Positions 1 to 12,199 of a stretch of DNA of 64,000 nucleotides are shown here, one piece after another (position 1 is the stretch's first letter; each line of letters begins with the position of its first letter). A program made the position numbers and the translations under genes. The DNA is from Argentina anserina (taxonomy: Eukaryota; Streptophyta; Magnoliopsida; Rosales; Rosaceae), in contig NC_065872.1 of assembly GCF_933775445.1 (NCBI RefSeq), positions 19,902,001 to 19,966,000 of the forward strand, in the 5' to 3' direction. The notes under the pieces were generated by a model. The model did no database searches. It had not been told where the DNA came from and was given only the letters and a program-made list of their open reading frames with translations.

Positions 1-452
1 TGATTCATGTACTCCATATCCAACTTGATGTAGGAAACCAAATCCAATAGGGAGACACATATGGGCTGCACGGCATCTCTCCATGTTCAACTAGGAATAG
101 CTAGGCCGGCCTCTTCTTCTCCTTCTTCAACTCAGACATGATTTCCTTGTCTCACTAGGAATGAATCACGACATCACTACTTCCTTTCCAAATATGATTT
201 GTCTTTCCTGAAAAGAAATCGACGATTAAGGAATAGGAAAGAATGAAAATAGGAAAGTAGAGTCCTAGTCGAGTAAGGAAATCTCGCTCAATAAGGATTT
301 CTGACACTTGGCACAATTTCATCATCAATTCATCTAATTCCGTCATAGCTCTACTAAAACACACAAATATCAAAAACAACTAAATAAGAAGTAACAAAGC
401 ATAAGAATATGGCATATATACATTAAGAACGTCACACTTCGTACTCCTATCA
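1..452 (-). mobile_element. Athila-type LTR, 5' part, truncated by window edge
   Basis: Reverse-complement match to the LTRs at 1,019-2,650 and 10,248-11,821. It covers the LTR start (minus-strand TGATAGGAGTACGAAGTGTG, written ctcctatca at 444-452) through the promoter region. The rest of this LTR, and any internal region, lies left of the window, so solo LTR versus full element cannot be decided. Its right end abuts reverse transcriptase coding sequence at 453, so it inserted into the older chromovirus relic. Orientation is opposite to the complete Athila element 566 bp away. Confidence 0.9.
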
Positions 453-888
453 CCCCGGTCTTATTCCAAAAGAAGAAGGACGGATCTCTACGCATGTGCA
501 TCGACTATAGCGCGCTAAACAAGATCACGGTAAAGAACAAGTACCATATCCCTCTCATTGCTGATCTCTTTGATCAATTGGGTCATACACGCTACTTCTC
601 AAAGTTATACCTTCGTTCGGGGTACTACCAAGTGCGCGTTGCAGAGGGAGATGAGCCGAAGACCGCATGCATCACAAGGTATGGATCTTATGAATTCTTG
701 GTCATGCCTTTCGGTCTAACCAATGCACCGGCGACATTTTGCACTTTGACGAACAAGTTATTCCACCCCTACCTTGATTAGTTTGTGGTCGTCTACTTTG
801 ACGACATAGTGTTGTATAGCAAGCCCATGCAGGAGCATGTGGAGCACTTGCGGGAAGTGCTTAAGGTTTTGCAAAACTTAAGCAAAAT
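453..888 (+). pseudogene. Chromovirus (Ty3/Gypsy) reverse transcriptase fragment
   Basis: Plus-strand translation shows the central RT region: a KKKDG/MCIDY block, the LRSGYYQVR block, [12 protein letters not shown] and, after an in-frame stop at 779-781 (probably CAG to TAG), the catalytic block VVVYFDDIVLYS. The frame is otherwise open from about 453 to 880. The wording resembles CRM/Reina-type chromoviruses rather than Athila, but the clade is not firm. RNase H and integrase are missing: the RT runs directly into LTR-like DNA near 886, so a deletion joins pol to LTR. Non-functional. Confidence 0.85.
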
Positions 889-1018
889 TTTACCTTGAGC
901 ATTCTAGACGGATCCGGAATATGGCGGAACTCTTTGGAAGATCCTAGAAGGCGTTAGAAGTCTCAAGAAGACTTGGGACTTTTTCGGACATCTCTAGAAC
1001 CTTGGAGAGATTAGTAGA
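889..1018 (+). repeat. Chromovirus LTR, left part
   Basis: Rich in tctagaa/ctctagaa words like the segment at 11,827-12,050. The two were one continuous stretch before the Athila insertion. Positions 1,014-1,018 (gtaga) are the left target-site duplication of that element. Confidence 0.6.
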
Positions 1019-2650
1019 TGATAGGAGCACAAAGTGTGACGTTCTTAATGTATATATGCCATATTCTTATACTTTGTTATTTAGTTGTTTAGATTCATAT
1101 TTGTCATTTGTATGTTCTAAGGAGAGCTGGAGAGGTAAGATTGTGAAGTAACGCCTCAATAGAAGATTCTCCGGAGCTTTAAGAGATAGAGCTATTTCAA
1201 ATTTAGATGAATTGATGATGAAATTGTGCTAAGTGTTAGAACTCCTTATTGAGCTAGGATTCCTTACTCGACTATGACTCTACTTTCCTATTTTCATTCT
1301 TTCCTATTCCTTAATCGACGAATTCTTTTCAGGAAAGACAAATCATATTTGGAAAGGAAGAAGAGATGTCAAGATGCATTCCTAGTGAGACAAGGAAATC
1401 ATATCTGAGTTGAAGAAAGAGAAGAGGAGGCCGGCCTAGCTACCCCTAGTTGGACCAAGAGATGATGTCGTGCAGCCCTTATTGTGATATCCCTATTAGA
1501 CTTGGTTTCCTACATCAAGTTGGATATGGAGTACATGAATCAAATCCATAACAAAGAGGATTTCAGCTTCCCAATTGGATTCTATATCCTAAGTAGGACG
1601 GCAAGAGGCTTCAATAAACTCCTATATATAGAGGCTCGGCCTCTCCATTCAAGCATCATCAACCTTGCACACAAACACAAGCCTAGCTCTGCCGAATTCA
1701 TCCCTCACCCTTCCAAGAAATCCTAAAACCGATTCCATCATTCCTCACCAATCAATAGCCTTCAAGCACGCTTGTGAAGAAGGTTTCATCCCATACAAGT
1801 CATGGCTATACTTGTGGATTGCTTGATTTATAAAGTGTAACCATGATTCACTCTTTGTTGCAATTCGGTTTTGGTTTTGTTCTTGTTCTTGGATGAGCTT
1901 GCGATTTGTGTAGTGTAATCTTGTTTCAATTTTGTCTATGAAATAGCTACTTGATTCAATTTATATAAAGGATTCGAATTTATGTTTTGGTTTTATGAAG
2001 TTTCTGTTTTGGTTTCTGCCGAGTTTCATTCATGATCAATTTTGATTTCTAAGTGTTATGACTATGCTCGTAGCATGATATTTAGGTTGTTGGATTAAAG
2101 ACTTATGCTAAGAACATGTTTACTCTTTTATATGTGATTTTCAAATTGCATGGTTGTTGGTTAAGTAGGTGACATACTTGATGAATTCAATGTGCATGGC
2201 TTTGGAATTACATGAATAAAGATGAACATGTTAGATTTCGATTATGGCTGCTTGGTATTGAATCGAATGTGTTAAGTGTCTATGTGTTTAGGTTACTGCT
2301 TAGAACCCTAATTGCATGATCCATCCTTAGTTGTCCAATAGATGGTCTCAGCATGATTCAAAAGGAAGTCATAGAACTTGTTTCGATTTCTCTATGTGAA
2401 TTATTTGGTGATTATTTATGTGTTGGTTGGTTGATCACATGTATATATTAGCTTAGGTTTTATTTACTGTTTTTATAACTCAATCCGAAACCTATATATC
2501 AAATCTTTTATATCTTTATGAATTCGTGTTAAGTGTTGTGATCCTAAGCCCTGGCTGGATCCCCAGTTTGTGAACGATACCCTCTTGCTTTATACGACTA
2601 ATGATGTGTACATGGTTAAATATTGATGTCGAGTAATCGAGCATTCATCA
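1019..2650 (+). repeat. Athila 5' LTR (1,632 bp)
   Basis: Begins TGATAGGAGC and ends CATTCATCA. Nearly colinear with the 3' LTR. It contains an extra segment of about 58 bp near 1,133-1,192 that is missing downstream. A TATA box (ctcctatatatagagg, about 1,619-1,634) marks the likely Pol II promoter, and the primer binding site follows two bases after the LTR. Confidence 0.95.
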
Positions 2651-2652
2651 AA

Positions 2653-2670
2653 TGGCGCCGTTGCCAGGGA
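2653..2670 (+). promoter_or_regulatory. Primer binding site, tRNA-Asp type
   Basis: TGGCGCCGTTGCCAGGGA is complementary to the 3' end of plant tRNA-Asp (CCCCGGCAACGGCGCCA) apart from one mismatch. Use of tRNA-Asp is usual for Athila elements. It lies two bases after the 5' LTR. Confidence 0.9.
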
Positions 2671-3423
2671 TCCATAAGAGATGGATCCCTAACTTTTAAT
2701 TGTGAATTCATTGTTTATATTGTATATTTGTATATTCTTATCTTGTTTCGTTGTACATATAGTAAATATATCTTAGGTTGTTGTTTTGGTGCTTGAGTGA
2801 ATGATTGTTGTAGGTTGTAAATCGAACAGAATAGGTAAAGTCCCTTTTGTTAATATTAGCCTTAACCCTTTATGTTAGCTCTCGGTTTTGCATGAGGTCG
2901 AGGGCGGCTTTTATTAACATTTGGAGATTTGTCTAACACACAAGGTTAAGTCCAGCTGAGTAAGGGGCACGCTCTCTTATTACTCTGGTGAATGGGACCA
3001 AAATTGGATCTCAGAGAACTACTGACTGACATACATCTCGGTGATGGAGTCGATAGGGAGCTCGCTCTCCGTAGTTCAACAAATGAGTCCTACCATGTTC
3101 ACTATCTCTGATTGAGCTACAAGGCCTGCTGAAACAAAGACTTGATCTTGTGTCTAGGCATCCATACTTAGGCCGCACGTCCACCTTGGTTTACAACTTA
3201 GAATCAATCGATCGTTCAATCATTGAAATGGCAAAAAGAACTTGTGAATTGTATGAACTTTTGTAAACATAAATAACTAACTCTTTGTAAACTTGACAAC
3301 ATAGTTGGCATGTCCCTCCCCATAAGTGTGCGTGTGTATGACTAAGGGAAGGCACTATTTTTATGTGTTGATTGTGTATTCTTCAATGCTAACTTTTTAA
3401 CTTTTGTATAACAGGTACTATGC
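2671..3423 (+). other. Athila 5' leader, non-coding
   Basis: Untranslated leader between primer binding site and gag. No open frame of note. The gag frame opens after the acceptor-like sequence taacaggtactatgc at 3,409-3,423; whether splicing occurs here is unknown. Confidence 0.6.
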
Positions 3424-4647
3424 ATGTCCGAAATATCTAAGAGAACACAAGAGCTCAAAGATCGAATTCAAGCACTTAGAGATTTAAACAACTCTTTCAC
3501 AAGTGGACCTTTAAATTTCGAAACATCTCCAAGCAATTCAATCTTAAACTCTTCACCTAGATCAGAAGAAGAGGAGGATCTTTCCTTCCCCTTCATCTTC
3601 AATTCAGACTTAGACACAATTGCGGACCGTGACATAATTCATGTTGGTGCTCCAATGGCACTTAAGAATGCATTCATTCCCACCACCCGTGACTCACCTT
3701 CATGCATTGCTTTCACTCCACCTGATGAAGCTAACTTCTCCATTCTGGTTCAATTGCTTGGGCAGCTGCCTAAGTACTCTGGTTCTTCAATGGAAGACCC
3801 TAATGTTCACCTTAGGGAGTTCTTGGACATTTGCAAGCTCCAATCAATTCATCATCTTTCTCAAGAAGGCTTGAGGTTGCTTTTGTTTCCATTTACCCTT
3901 AAGGATGATGCTAAACGTTGGTTGTACTCTTTGCCTGCTGGAATCATCACCACATGGGACGAAATGACTAGGAGGTTTTTGAAGCAATTCTTCCCTGCTC
4001 AACTCACAAAAAGACTTAGGAGGGAGATTCAAAACTTCACTCAAAAGGATGGTGATTCACTCTATGAGGCATGGGAGGAATTCCAAGAACTACAAAGGAA
4101 GTGCCCTCACCATGGTATTTCGTTGGATGACTTGGTGCAATTCTTCTATGAAGGACTCGACACCACCAATAAGAGCATGGTGGATTCGGCATGTGGCTGC
4201 ACATTCATTAACACGACCGGTCAAGAAGCTTACACCTTGATTGATGACTTGGCCGACAACAATCGCCAATTTAGTTCCAAGGAAAAGAGAGGAAGCAAGA
4301 GCCGTGGGGTGTATGATGTTGATGCAAGAAATCAGATGGCTACTTTAGAAAGGAAGCTTGACGTTCTAGTCAAGGCATTCAATGGTTCGAGCATCAACAA
4401 TCAAGCATGTGGTATTTGTTCTTTCAAAGATCACACGACTGAAAATTGTCCAAATGGTGCAATAACTGAAGAAGAGTTGAACTTTATGGGGCAACAAAGG
4501 CCTAGGTACGATCCCTACTCAAACACATACAACCCTGGACTTAGAGATCATCCAAATTTTCGTTGGAGCAACAATGCTCAACCATCCAATGCTCAAGGTC
4601 AAGGACCTCATCCTTCAGGTTTGTTTGTGAGGCCTCAGGTACCTTAA
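3424..4647 (+). pseudogene. gag: Athila gag
   Basis: Open frame of 407 codons. Residues about 110-270 form the retrotransposon gag (capsid) domain, with the WLYSLP and FFPAQ blocks and a YEAWEEF stretch. A CX2CX4HX4C zinc knuckle (CGICSFKDHTTENC) is near residue 337, as expected of a nucleocapsid. The frame ends at a TAA (4,645-4,647), but similarity continues in the same frame to about 4,970, so the stop is a mutation within a longer gag-pol frame. It would package element RNA in cytoplasmic particles. Start at 3,424 is the first ATG of the frame after the leader. Confidence 0.9.
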
Positions 4648-5693
4648 GGTTTTGTTCCCTTCCCTAGTAGATTTGCAAAGCAAAAAAAGGATGACTCTGA
4701 TCAAGCCATGCTCGACACTTTCAAGAAAGTGGAAGTGAACATGCCTCTTATTGAATGCATACAACAAAATCCTAGGTATGCTAAGTTCTTGAAAGAATTA
4801 TGCACCAATAAGAGGATGACTCGAGAGAAGGAGGTTGTCACAATGAGTGAGACGGTTTCTGCCGTGCTCCAAAGGAAGCTACCACCAAAGCTTAAGGATC
4901 CAGGGAGTTTTTCTATCCCTTGTACAATCGGAAACATGACATTTGAAAAGATAATGCTAGACTTAATGTAATGTCGTATTATATCTATGAGGACCTAGGT
5001 CTAGGTGATTTAAAACGTGACAATGTTGTGATTCGATTGGCTGATTGTTCCAACAAAGTCCCTTTGGGCTATGTTGAAGATGTTCTTGTGCAGGTTTCGA
5101 GCTTAATTTTCCCTGCAGACTTCTATGTCATTGACATGGAGCCAACGGAGGCAGATGACAAGGAGGTCCCTATCTTGTTGGGCCGACCCTTCATGAGGAC
5201 TGCAAGAACAAAAATTGATGTGTTTAGTGGATCACTCACCTTTGAGTTCGATGGTGAAGTGATTAGCTTCAACATCTTTGAAGCTATGAGGTATCCTCTT
5301 TTGGAGTTAAGTGATTGTTTTTCAGTTGACATTCTTGATTCCCTTGCAGATAACTATCTAGATACCTTGGCACATGACGAGTTGGCACTCACCATTGCCC
5401 AAGGGGCCGGATTTACAAGTGATGGTTCTAACATTTCGGAGTTAGAAGCTAACAATTCTGTGCCATCCTTCATTCTTGAGAACGTAACCTCTCTTAAGGT
5501 TGCACGTGAGGTAAGCTATGTCTCTCCTAGTCCAATTCTCTTAACTACTAACAAGAATCTTCCTTCTGTGGTGCAAGCTCCGAAGCTCGATCTTAAGGTT
5601 CTTCCGGACCACTTGAAGTATGCATTCTTGGGAGATGAGGATACATTGCCCGTGATCATTTCATCTGCACTCAATGAGGAACAAGATTAGACA
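4648..5693 (+). pseudogene. Athila protease region
   Basis: Two pieces: frame 1 from about 4,648 to 4,971, then frame 3 from 4,971 to 5,690. The aspartic protease active site (family D-S/T-G, in Athila often DLGA) should fall at the frame change near 4,960-4,972, which reads gacttaatgtaatgtcg and is destroyed. Downstream blocks VILLGRPF-like (ILLGRPFMRTA) and FEFDGEVISFN are typical of the Athila protease C-terminal half. A TAG at 5,688-5,690 separates it from reverse transcriptase in the same frame. Inactive. Confidence 0.85.
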
Positions 5694-7361
5694 TTGATTG
5701 AGGTGTTGAAGAGGCACAAGACGGCAATAGGATGGACCTTAGCCGACATCAAAGGAATCAGCCCTACCATGTGTGTGCACCGAATCTTGCTTGAAGATGG
5801 TGCCAAACCAACCAAGGAAGGTCAGAGACGCCTTCACCCACCAATGACGCAAGTTGTAAAGGATGAAATCACTAAGTTGCATGATTGTGGCGTGATCTAC
5901 CCCATCTCGGATAGTAGGTGGATCTCTCCCATTCAAGTTGTGCCAAAGAAGCCAGGAATCACGCTGGTGAAGAACAAAGAGAACGAGTTGGTGCCTCATT
6001 GGACAGTGACCGGTTATTGAGTGTGTATCGACTATAGGAAGCTCAATGCGACAACAAGGAAGGATCACATGCCATTGCCATTCATTGATCAAATGCTTGA
6101 GAGGTTAGCTGGTCATTCTTTCTATTTTTTCCTTGATGGATATAGTGGATACAACCAAATTAGTGTTGCGGAAGAAGATCAAGAGAAGACTACGTTCACA
6201 TGCCCTTTTGGTACGTTTGCTTATCGTCGCATGCCTTTTGATTTATGCAACGCTCCAGGTACGTTTCAACGTTGTATGTATCACATTTTCTCTGAGTATA
6301 TTGGTTCTAAAATTGAAGTTTTCATGGATGATTTTTCTGTCTATGGTGAAGATTTTGAAACTTGCCTAGAGAATGTTGAACTTGTGCTTAAACGTTGTGA
6401 AGAAACTAACTTGGTTTTGAATTGGGAAAAATGTCATTTTATGGTCACACAAGGCATTGTCTTAGGCCATATTGTTTCATTTAGAGGAATTGAGGTTGAT
6501 AAGTCTAAAATAGATCTTGTTCGTCACTTACCCCTCCCCACAAGTGTGAGGGATGTTCGATCGTTTCTTGGACATGCAGGTTTCTATCGTAGGTTTATCA
6601 AGGACATTTCCAAGATTGCGAGACCAATGAGTTCATTGCTTCAAAAGGACGTTCCCTTTCACTTTGATGATGATTGCAAGCTTGCATTTGAGACTTTGAA
6701 GAAGCTCTTAACTTCGGGACCTATCATGGCACCGCCGGATTGGTCCTTGCCATTTGAATTGATGTGTGATGCCTCCGACTATGTAGTTGGAGCCGTGCTA
6801 GGGCAGAGGAAGGACAAGCAGCCCTACGTCATCTACTATGCCTCACGAACGCTCAATGATGCTCAACAAAACTATACCACAACTGAAAAAGAACTTCTTG
6901 CCGTGATCTTTGCTCTAGATAAGTTTCGTTCTTACTTACTTCAATCTAAAGTTATTGTTTACACTGACCATGCAACTTTGAAGTATTTAATGACAAAGAA
7001 GGATGCCAAACCAAGATTGATTCGATGGATTCTTCTACTTCAAGAGTTCGATCTTGAGATCAAGGACAAGAAGGGAAGTGACAATGTTGTGGCATATCAC
7101 TTGAGTCGTTTGGTGAGAGATGCCGAGCCCATGGCCATCCAAGAGAGCTTTCCGGATGAGCAACTCTTTCGAGTTGAGGTAAGTGAGCCATGGTATGCAG
7201 ATATTGTAAATTATCTTGTTTCTAAGCAATTTCCGGATACTTTATCGCATGCTCAAAAGAATAGACTCAAGGCATTAGCTAAGTATTATGTTTGGGATGA
7301 ACCATACTTGTGGAAACATTGTGTTGATCAAATCATTTGGAGGTGTGTCCCTGGACATTAA
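5694..7361 (+). pseudogene. Athila reverse transcriptase / RNase H
   Basis: In frame through a TGA at 6,018-6,020 that sits where the RT consensus has Arg before VCIDYRKLN (CGA to TGA is likely). RT blocks: PKKPGIT upstream, [20 protein letters not shown], the catalytic [10 protein letters not shown] (aspartates at about 6,325-6,332), and LGHIVS. RNase H follows, with [12 protein letters not shown], the [11 protein letters not shown] glutamate block, [10 protein letters not shown] and a degraded final block AYHLSRL (family usually ADHLSRL). These convert genomic RNA to cDNA. The frame is lost after about 7,361. Confidence 0.93.
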
Positions 7362-8485
7362 CATCATTCTATACTTACTTTTTGCCATTCTGAATCTTGT
7401 GGAGGACATTTTGGTTCATGTAGGACTTCCCTTAAGGTGTTTGAATGTGGTTTCTTTGGCCTACGATTTTCAAAGATGCATATCATTTTTGCATGACTTG
7501 TGATAGATGCCAACGCATGGGAAACTTAAGATCTAGAGATCAAATGCCTATGACACCGATTATATATGTTGAAATATTTGATTGTTGGGGTATTGATTTC
7601 ATGGGACCTTTTCCTAGCTCTAATGGTTTCTTGTACATACTCGTTTGTGTTGACTATGTTTCGAAATGGGTGGAAGCAGAAGCCACCCGGACTAATGATT
7701 CTCGAGTTGTTGAAGATTTCCTTTGTTCTAACATTTTCTCTAGGTTTGGTATGCCGAGAGTTATCATTAGTGATGGAGGATCTCACTTTTGCAACCGGAC
7801 CGTTGAGGCGTTGTTGAAGAAGTATGGAATCAAGCATAAGGTTGCTACGCCTTATCACCCCCAAACAAGTGGACAAGTGGAGCTATCTAAACGTGAGATC
7901 AAGAATATTTTGGAGAAGTCTGTTGGACCATCACGCAAGGATTGGTCTCAACGATTGGATGATGCTCTTTGGGCCTATAGGACGGCATACAAGACTCCTC
8001 TTGGCATGTCACCATTTCGATTAGTCTATGGCAAGGCGTGCCATCTTTCTGTGGAGCTTGAACATCGTGCATGGTGGGCTGTGAAGAATTTTAACATGGA
8101 CATTGATGAGGCCGGATTGCATAGGAAGTTACAATTGCATGAGCTTGAAGAAATTAGGAATGAGGCCTATGATTCGGCAATGGTTTACAAGGAGAAGACT
8201 AAGACATTCCATGACCGCATGATTAGGAAGAAACACTTTGTCGTTGGGCAGAAAGTTCTTTTGTTTAATTCTCGACTTAGATTGTTTCCGGGCAAGCTCC
8301 GTTCTAGGTGGCTTGGACCGTTTTTTGTTACTAATATTTTTCCTTCTGGTGCAATTCAGATCAAAAGTATTGTGCATGGGAAGGAATTCACGGTCAATGG
8401 ACATCGCTTGAAGCCGTACTATGACAATTTCGTGGAGCATAACGTGGAGGAGACGTCTCTCCTTGATCCTACGGCAAGCAAGTGA
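7362..8485 (+). pseudogene. Athila integrase
   Basis: The zinc-binding N-terminus is split by a frame change (7,362-7,445); CDRCQRMGN, in the main frame, is its C-terminal half. The catalytic core from about 7,565 shows all three acidic residues: D in [10 protein letters not shown] in IISDGGSHF and E in [12 protein letters not shown], the D,D-35-E arrangement. A C-terminal part with LGPFFV and the stop at 8,483-8,485 follows. No chromodomain is seen, as expected for Athila. Start at 7,445 is only the first ATG of the intact frame. Confidence 0.9.
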
Positions 8486-10247
8486 TGCTTTGGACATAGT
8501 CTAGGCTATAGACTCTAAACTTAAGCCAATGAAGGAGCCATCAACGAGTGTTTGCATTTTCTTATCCCTTATCTCTTTTAAATTTTTGTTGCTTATCATA
8601 TTGTACATTGAGGGCAATGTAAGTTTTAAGTGTGGGGTGGGGTATACATCATTCGTTGAATTCTATTCTTAGATGCATATGTGTTTCGATTTTGTTGTTT
8701 TGATTTTTGATTTTAAGTTGTTTTTGTTTTGAGTCCTAGGTATGCCTTTAACTGTCTAGGATGAGTTGATCTTTGAATTTATGGTTGATAGATGATCATG
8801 ATATTGAATTGAACTTCATTGTTATTTGATGGTTAATCGATGTGTAGATTTTGTACGAACATGTAGTAGATGAGGATTTTGAAACTTAGGTACAGAATGA
8901 GCATGTTCTTTACTTTTTTTGATTCATGTAACCTATGTGAGTTTCGAGCCATATATATGTGCCTTTCTTTGGAGAGTTTTATCTATCATTTCTTGGCTTT
9001 ATAACCTCATTATTTATTTTGATCAATTCATATGTCATAGAATTGCAATGAACTAGAGAATGCTAGAACTTACTTTGTGAAACTTGCGAAGCTTTATGTC
9101 ATAATATACTCTGATTTTGAAAAGGAATGTTGGATCTTTTTAGGATTTCCACCACTTTAAGCCAAAAAGCCGTATATCCCTATTTGGGACACCTTAGTGT
9201 TAACCCCTTTGAGCCTACGTTAAGCCTTTTCTTTCATTACCAACATGTTATATCCTTGCTTAGTATAGTTATATCTCTACCTTGTCTTTGAGGCTTGGCA
9301 GAGCCGATTCGTGGACGTTAATATGGAGTGATGATTTGATTCAAGTGTGGGGTTATGCTATTGTATGTATGTTATGCCGTGAAAAGAGTATGAAAAAGAA
9401 AAAAAAATTGATAGATGCCGTGTGAAAAGAAGAAGAAAAAAATATATGCACGGAAAAGAAAGAAAAAATATGAAAAGAAAAAATGAAAAGATTGAATGAA
9501 AAGATCACGACATACATGTTGTATATGTGAATTTGGAGTTGTGATGTATTTGTTGAAGGCTCAATAATGTTATACTTTAGCTTCTGTTCGTTTTCACAAT
9601 GTTTAAAGTGAAGGATGGGTCCAACATGATGATATTTGGCCCTCGTTTTATGGAGTATGGCGACATAAGGTGGATGTTTTGCTCTGCTAAGTCTTGAGGA
9701 TGACCTTTGTGATTCCTTTACTCTGAAAAATATATCCATGCCGAGCCTAAGCCTACCTTTTTCTAAAGATCCGCATGATTCTTAAAATGAGTAGCTCTTG
9801 AATTGTGGAGTTTATTTCATGAGTAAGCATATGGTTTCGGATCATTTGTGCATATGATTGGTATCTTTCATGAGGTTTTCGATTTCACTATGTTTATAAC
9901 TCTTGTGTGTGAAAAGCTTTTAAGCATATGCCATGTTCTTGAGAGAAAAGATTTGGAGTACATATCCCTTGTAAGTTGAATTTGAACATGTCGAGCTTAA
10001 TTTCACCTTTGTTTATGCCATGTCTTACTTGTTAAACGAAATCTCATGTTTATTAACCATTGAATTCATCTTATCTATTTCGATGGAGTGTTATTCTTGA
10101 TGCTATGAGTTTGAAGATCTCTTAGACAAAATGTTGAAGGCATTAGTATGTGTGTCGTTAGTTCTGTTGCTTTCGTTTTCGTTTTCTGTTTTGATTTCCC
10201 TTTTTAGTGTTTGCTAAGGGACTACCAAAGTCTAAGTCTGGGGTTGT
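8486..10247 (+). other. Athila 3' non-coding region; no env-like gene
   Basis: 1.76 kb between integrase and 3' LTR, the place where many Athila elements carry an envelope-like gene. No sense-strand frame longer than about 60 codons exists. A purine-rich tract (9,388-9,500, aaagaaaaaa-like) lies midway. The sequence just before the LTR (aagtctggggttgt) is a weak polypurine tract. Confidence 0.75.
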
Positions 10248-11821
10248 TGATAGGAGCACAAAGTGTGACGTTCTTAATGTATATATGCCCTATTCTTATG
10301 CTTTGTTAATTCTTATTTAGTTGTTTTAGGTTCATATTTGTCATTTGTATGTTCTAAGGAGAGCTATTTCGAATTTAGATGAATTGATGATGAAATTGTG
10401 CTAAGTGTTAGAACTCCTTATTGAGCTAGGATTCCTTACTCGACTATGACTCTACTTTCCTATTTTCATTCTTTCATATTCCTTAATCGACGAATTCTTT
10501 TCAGGAAAGACAAATCATATTTGTTAAGGAAGAAGAGATGTCGAGATGCGTTCCTAGTTGAACAAGGAAATCATATCCGAGTTGAAGAAGGAGAAGAGGA
10601 GGCCGGCCTAGCTACCCCTAGTTGGACCAAGAGATGATGCCGTGCAGCCCTTATTGTGATCTCCCTATTAGACTTGGTTTCCTACATCAAGTTGGATATG
10701 GAGTACATGAATCAAATCCATAACAAAGAGGATTTCAACTTCCCAATTGGATTCTATCTCCTAAGTAGGACGGCAAGAGGCTTCAATAAACTCCTATATA
10801 TAGAGGCTCGGCCTCCCCATTCAAGCATCATCAACCTTGCACACAAACACAAGCCTAGCTCTGCCGAATTCATCCCTCACCCTTCCAAGAAATCCTAAAA
10901 CCGATTCCATCATTCCTCACCAATCAATAGCCTCCAAGCACGCTTGTGAAGAAGGTTTCATCCCATAGAAGTCACGGCTATACTTGTGGATTGCTTGATT
11001 TATAAAGTGTAACCATGATTCACTCTTTGTTGCAATTCGGTTTTGGTTTTGTTCTTGTTCTTGGATGAGCTTGCGATTTGTGTAGTGTAATCTTGTTTCA
11101 ATTTTGTCTATGAAATAGCTACTTGATTCAATTTATATAAAGGATTCGAATTTATGTTTTGGTTTTATGAAGTTTCTGTTTTGGTTTCTGCGGAGTTTCA
11201 TTCATGATCAATTTTGATTTCTAAGTATTATGACTATGCTTGTAGCATGATATTTAGGTTGTTGGATTAAAGACTTATGCTAAGAACATGTTTACTCTTT
11301 TATATGTGATTTTCGAATTGCATGGTTGTTGGGTAAGTAGGTGACATACTTGATGAATTCAATGTGCATTGCTTTGGAAATACATGAATAAAGATGAACA
11401 TGTTAGATTTCGATTATGGCTGCTTGGTATTGATCGAATGTGTTAAGTGTCTATGTGTTTAGGTTACTGCTTAGAACCCTAATTGCATGATCCATCCTTA
11501 GTTGTCCAATAGATGGTCTCGGCATGATTCAAAAGGAAGTCATAGAACTTGTTTCGATTTCTCTATGTGAATTGTTTGGTGATTGTTTATGTGTTGGTTG
11601 GTTAATCACATGTATATATTAGCTTAGGTTTTATTTACTGTTTTTATAACTCAATCCGAAACCTATATATCAAACCTTTTATATCTTTATGAATTCGTGT
11701 TAAGTGTTGTGATCCTAAGCCCTGGCTGGATCCCCGGTTTGTGAACGATACCCTCTTGCTTTATACTACTAATGATGTGTACAGGGTTAATTATTGATGT
11801 CAAGTAATCGAGCATCCATCA
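10248..11821 (+). repeat. Athila 3' LTR (1,574 bp)
   Basis: Starts TGATAGGAGC, ends CATCCATCA, followed by the TSD gtaga. It matches the 5' LTR along its length with scattered substitutions and lacks about 58 bp near 10,365 (between two agagct words). The TATA box is at about 10,792-10,807. Open frames of 60-80 codons inside it are chance. Confidence 0.95.
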
Positions 11822-11826
11822 GTAGA

Positions 11827-12199
11827 ACTAGACTACTCCAAAATTCTCTAGAACACTTAAGGATGATCTTAGAGTCATATAGACTTGTGTAGACTTATGG
11901 AGAGTTCTCTAGAATTCTCTACATTGTACATAGTCCTAGAATTCTCTAGAACTAATGAGGTAGGATGAGGATGCCTATAAATAGTAAGGCACCCCTCTCA
12001 TTTCATCCATCAAGCAAGAAGCAAGCAATCAAGCTATCAAGCATACTTGTAAGTTTTCTTGTTCAATATAAGTTCTCTTTCGAGATATTCTCTTGCCTTT
12101 CAATTGTTCTAGCAGGGCGTTTGCGAGAGTAAGGCTGACTTAGCATAAGGGAGTTGCTAAGGCCGCACGAGTTTCATAGCAAAAGAGTAAGCTCGTGAC
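11827..12199 (+). repeat. Chromovirus LTR, right part
   Basis: Continuation of the LTR interrupted at 1,018. Repeated ctctagaa words precede a TATA-like box (cctataaatagtaagg, 11,971-11,986), then a leader-like stretch with caagcaagaagcaagcaa. The likely LTR end is the ca near 12,199. Boundaries approximate. Confidence 0.6.

Larger units (their letters stand above)
1019..11821 (+). mobile_element. Athila-type Ty3/Gypsy retrotransposon, complete but decayed
   Basis: Both LTRs are present, flanked by a perfect 5-bp target-site duplication gtaga (1,014-1,018 and 11,822-11,826). Order: 5' LTR, tRNA-Asp-type primer binding site, leader, gag, protease, reverse transcriptase/RNase H, integrase, long non-coding 3' region, 3' LTR. 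The primer site, FMDD reverse transcriptase motif and domain order fit the Athila group. The coding region has three in-frame stops (4,645, 5,688, 6,018) and two frame changes (near 4,970 and 7,365-7,445), so it cannot move by itself. It sits inside an older chromovirus LTR. Confidence 0.95.

Noticed and set aside
10656..10898. 80-codon frame also seen at 1,484-1,726
   Set aside because: Conserved only because both are the same place in paired LTRs, across the TATA box.
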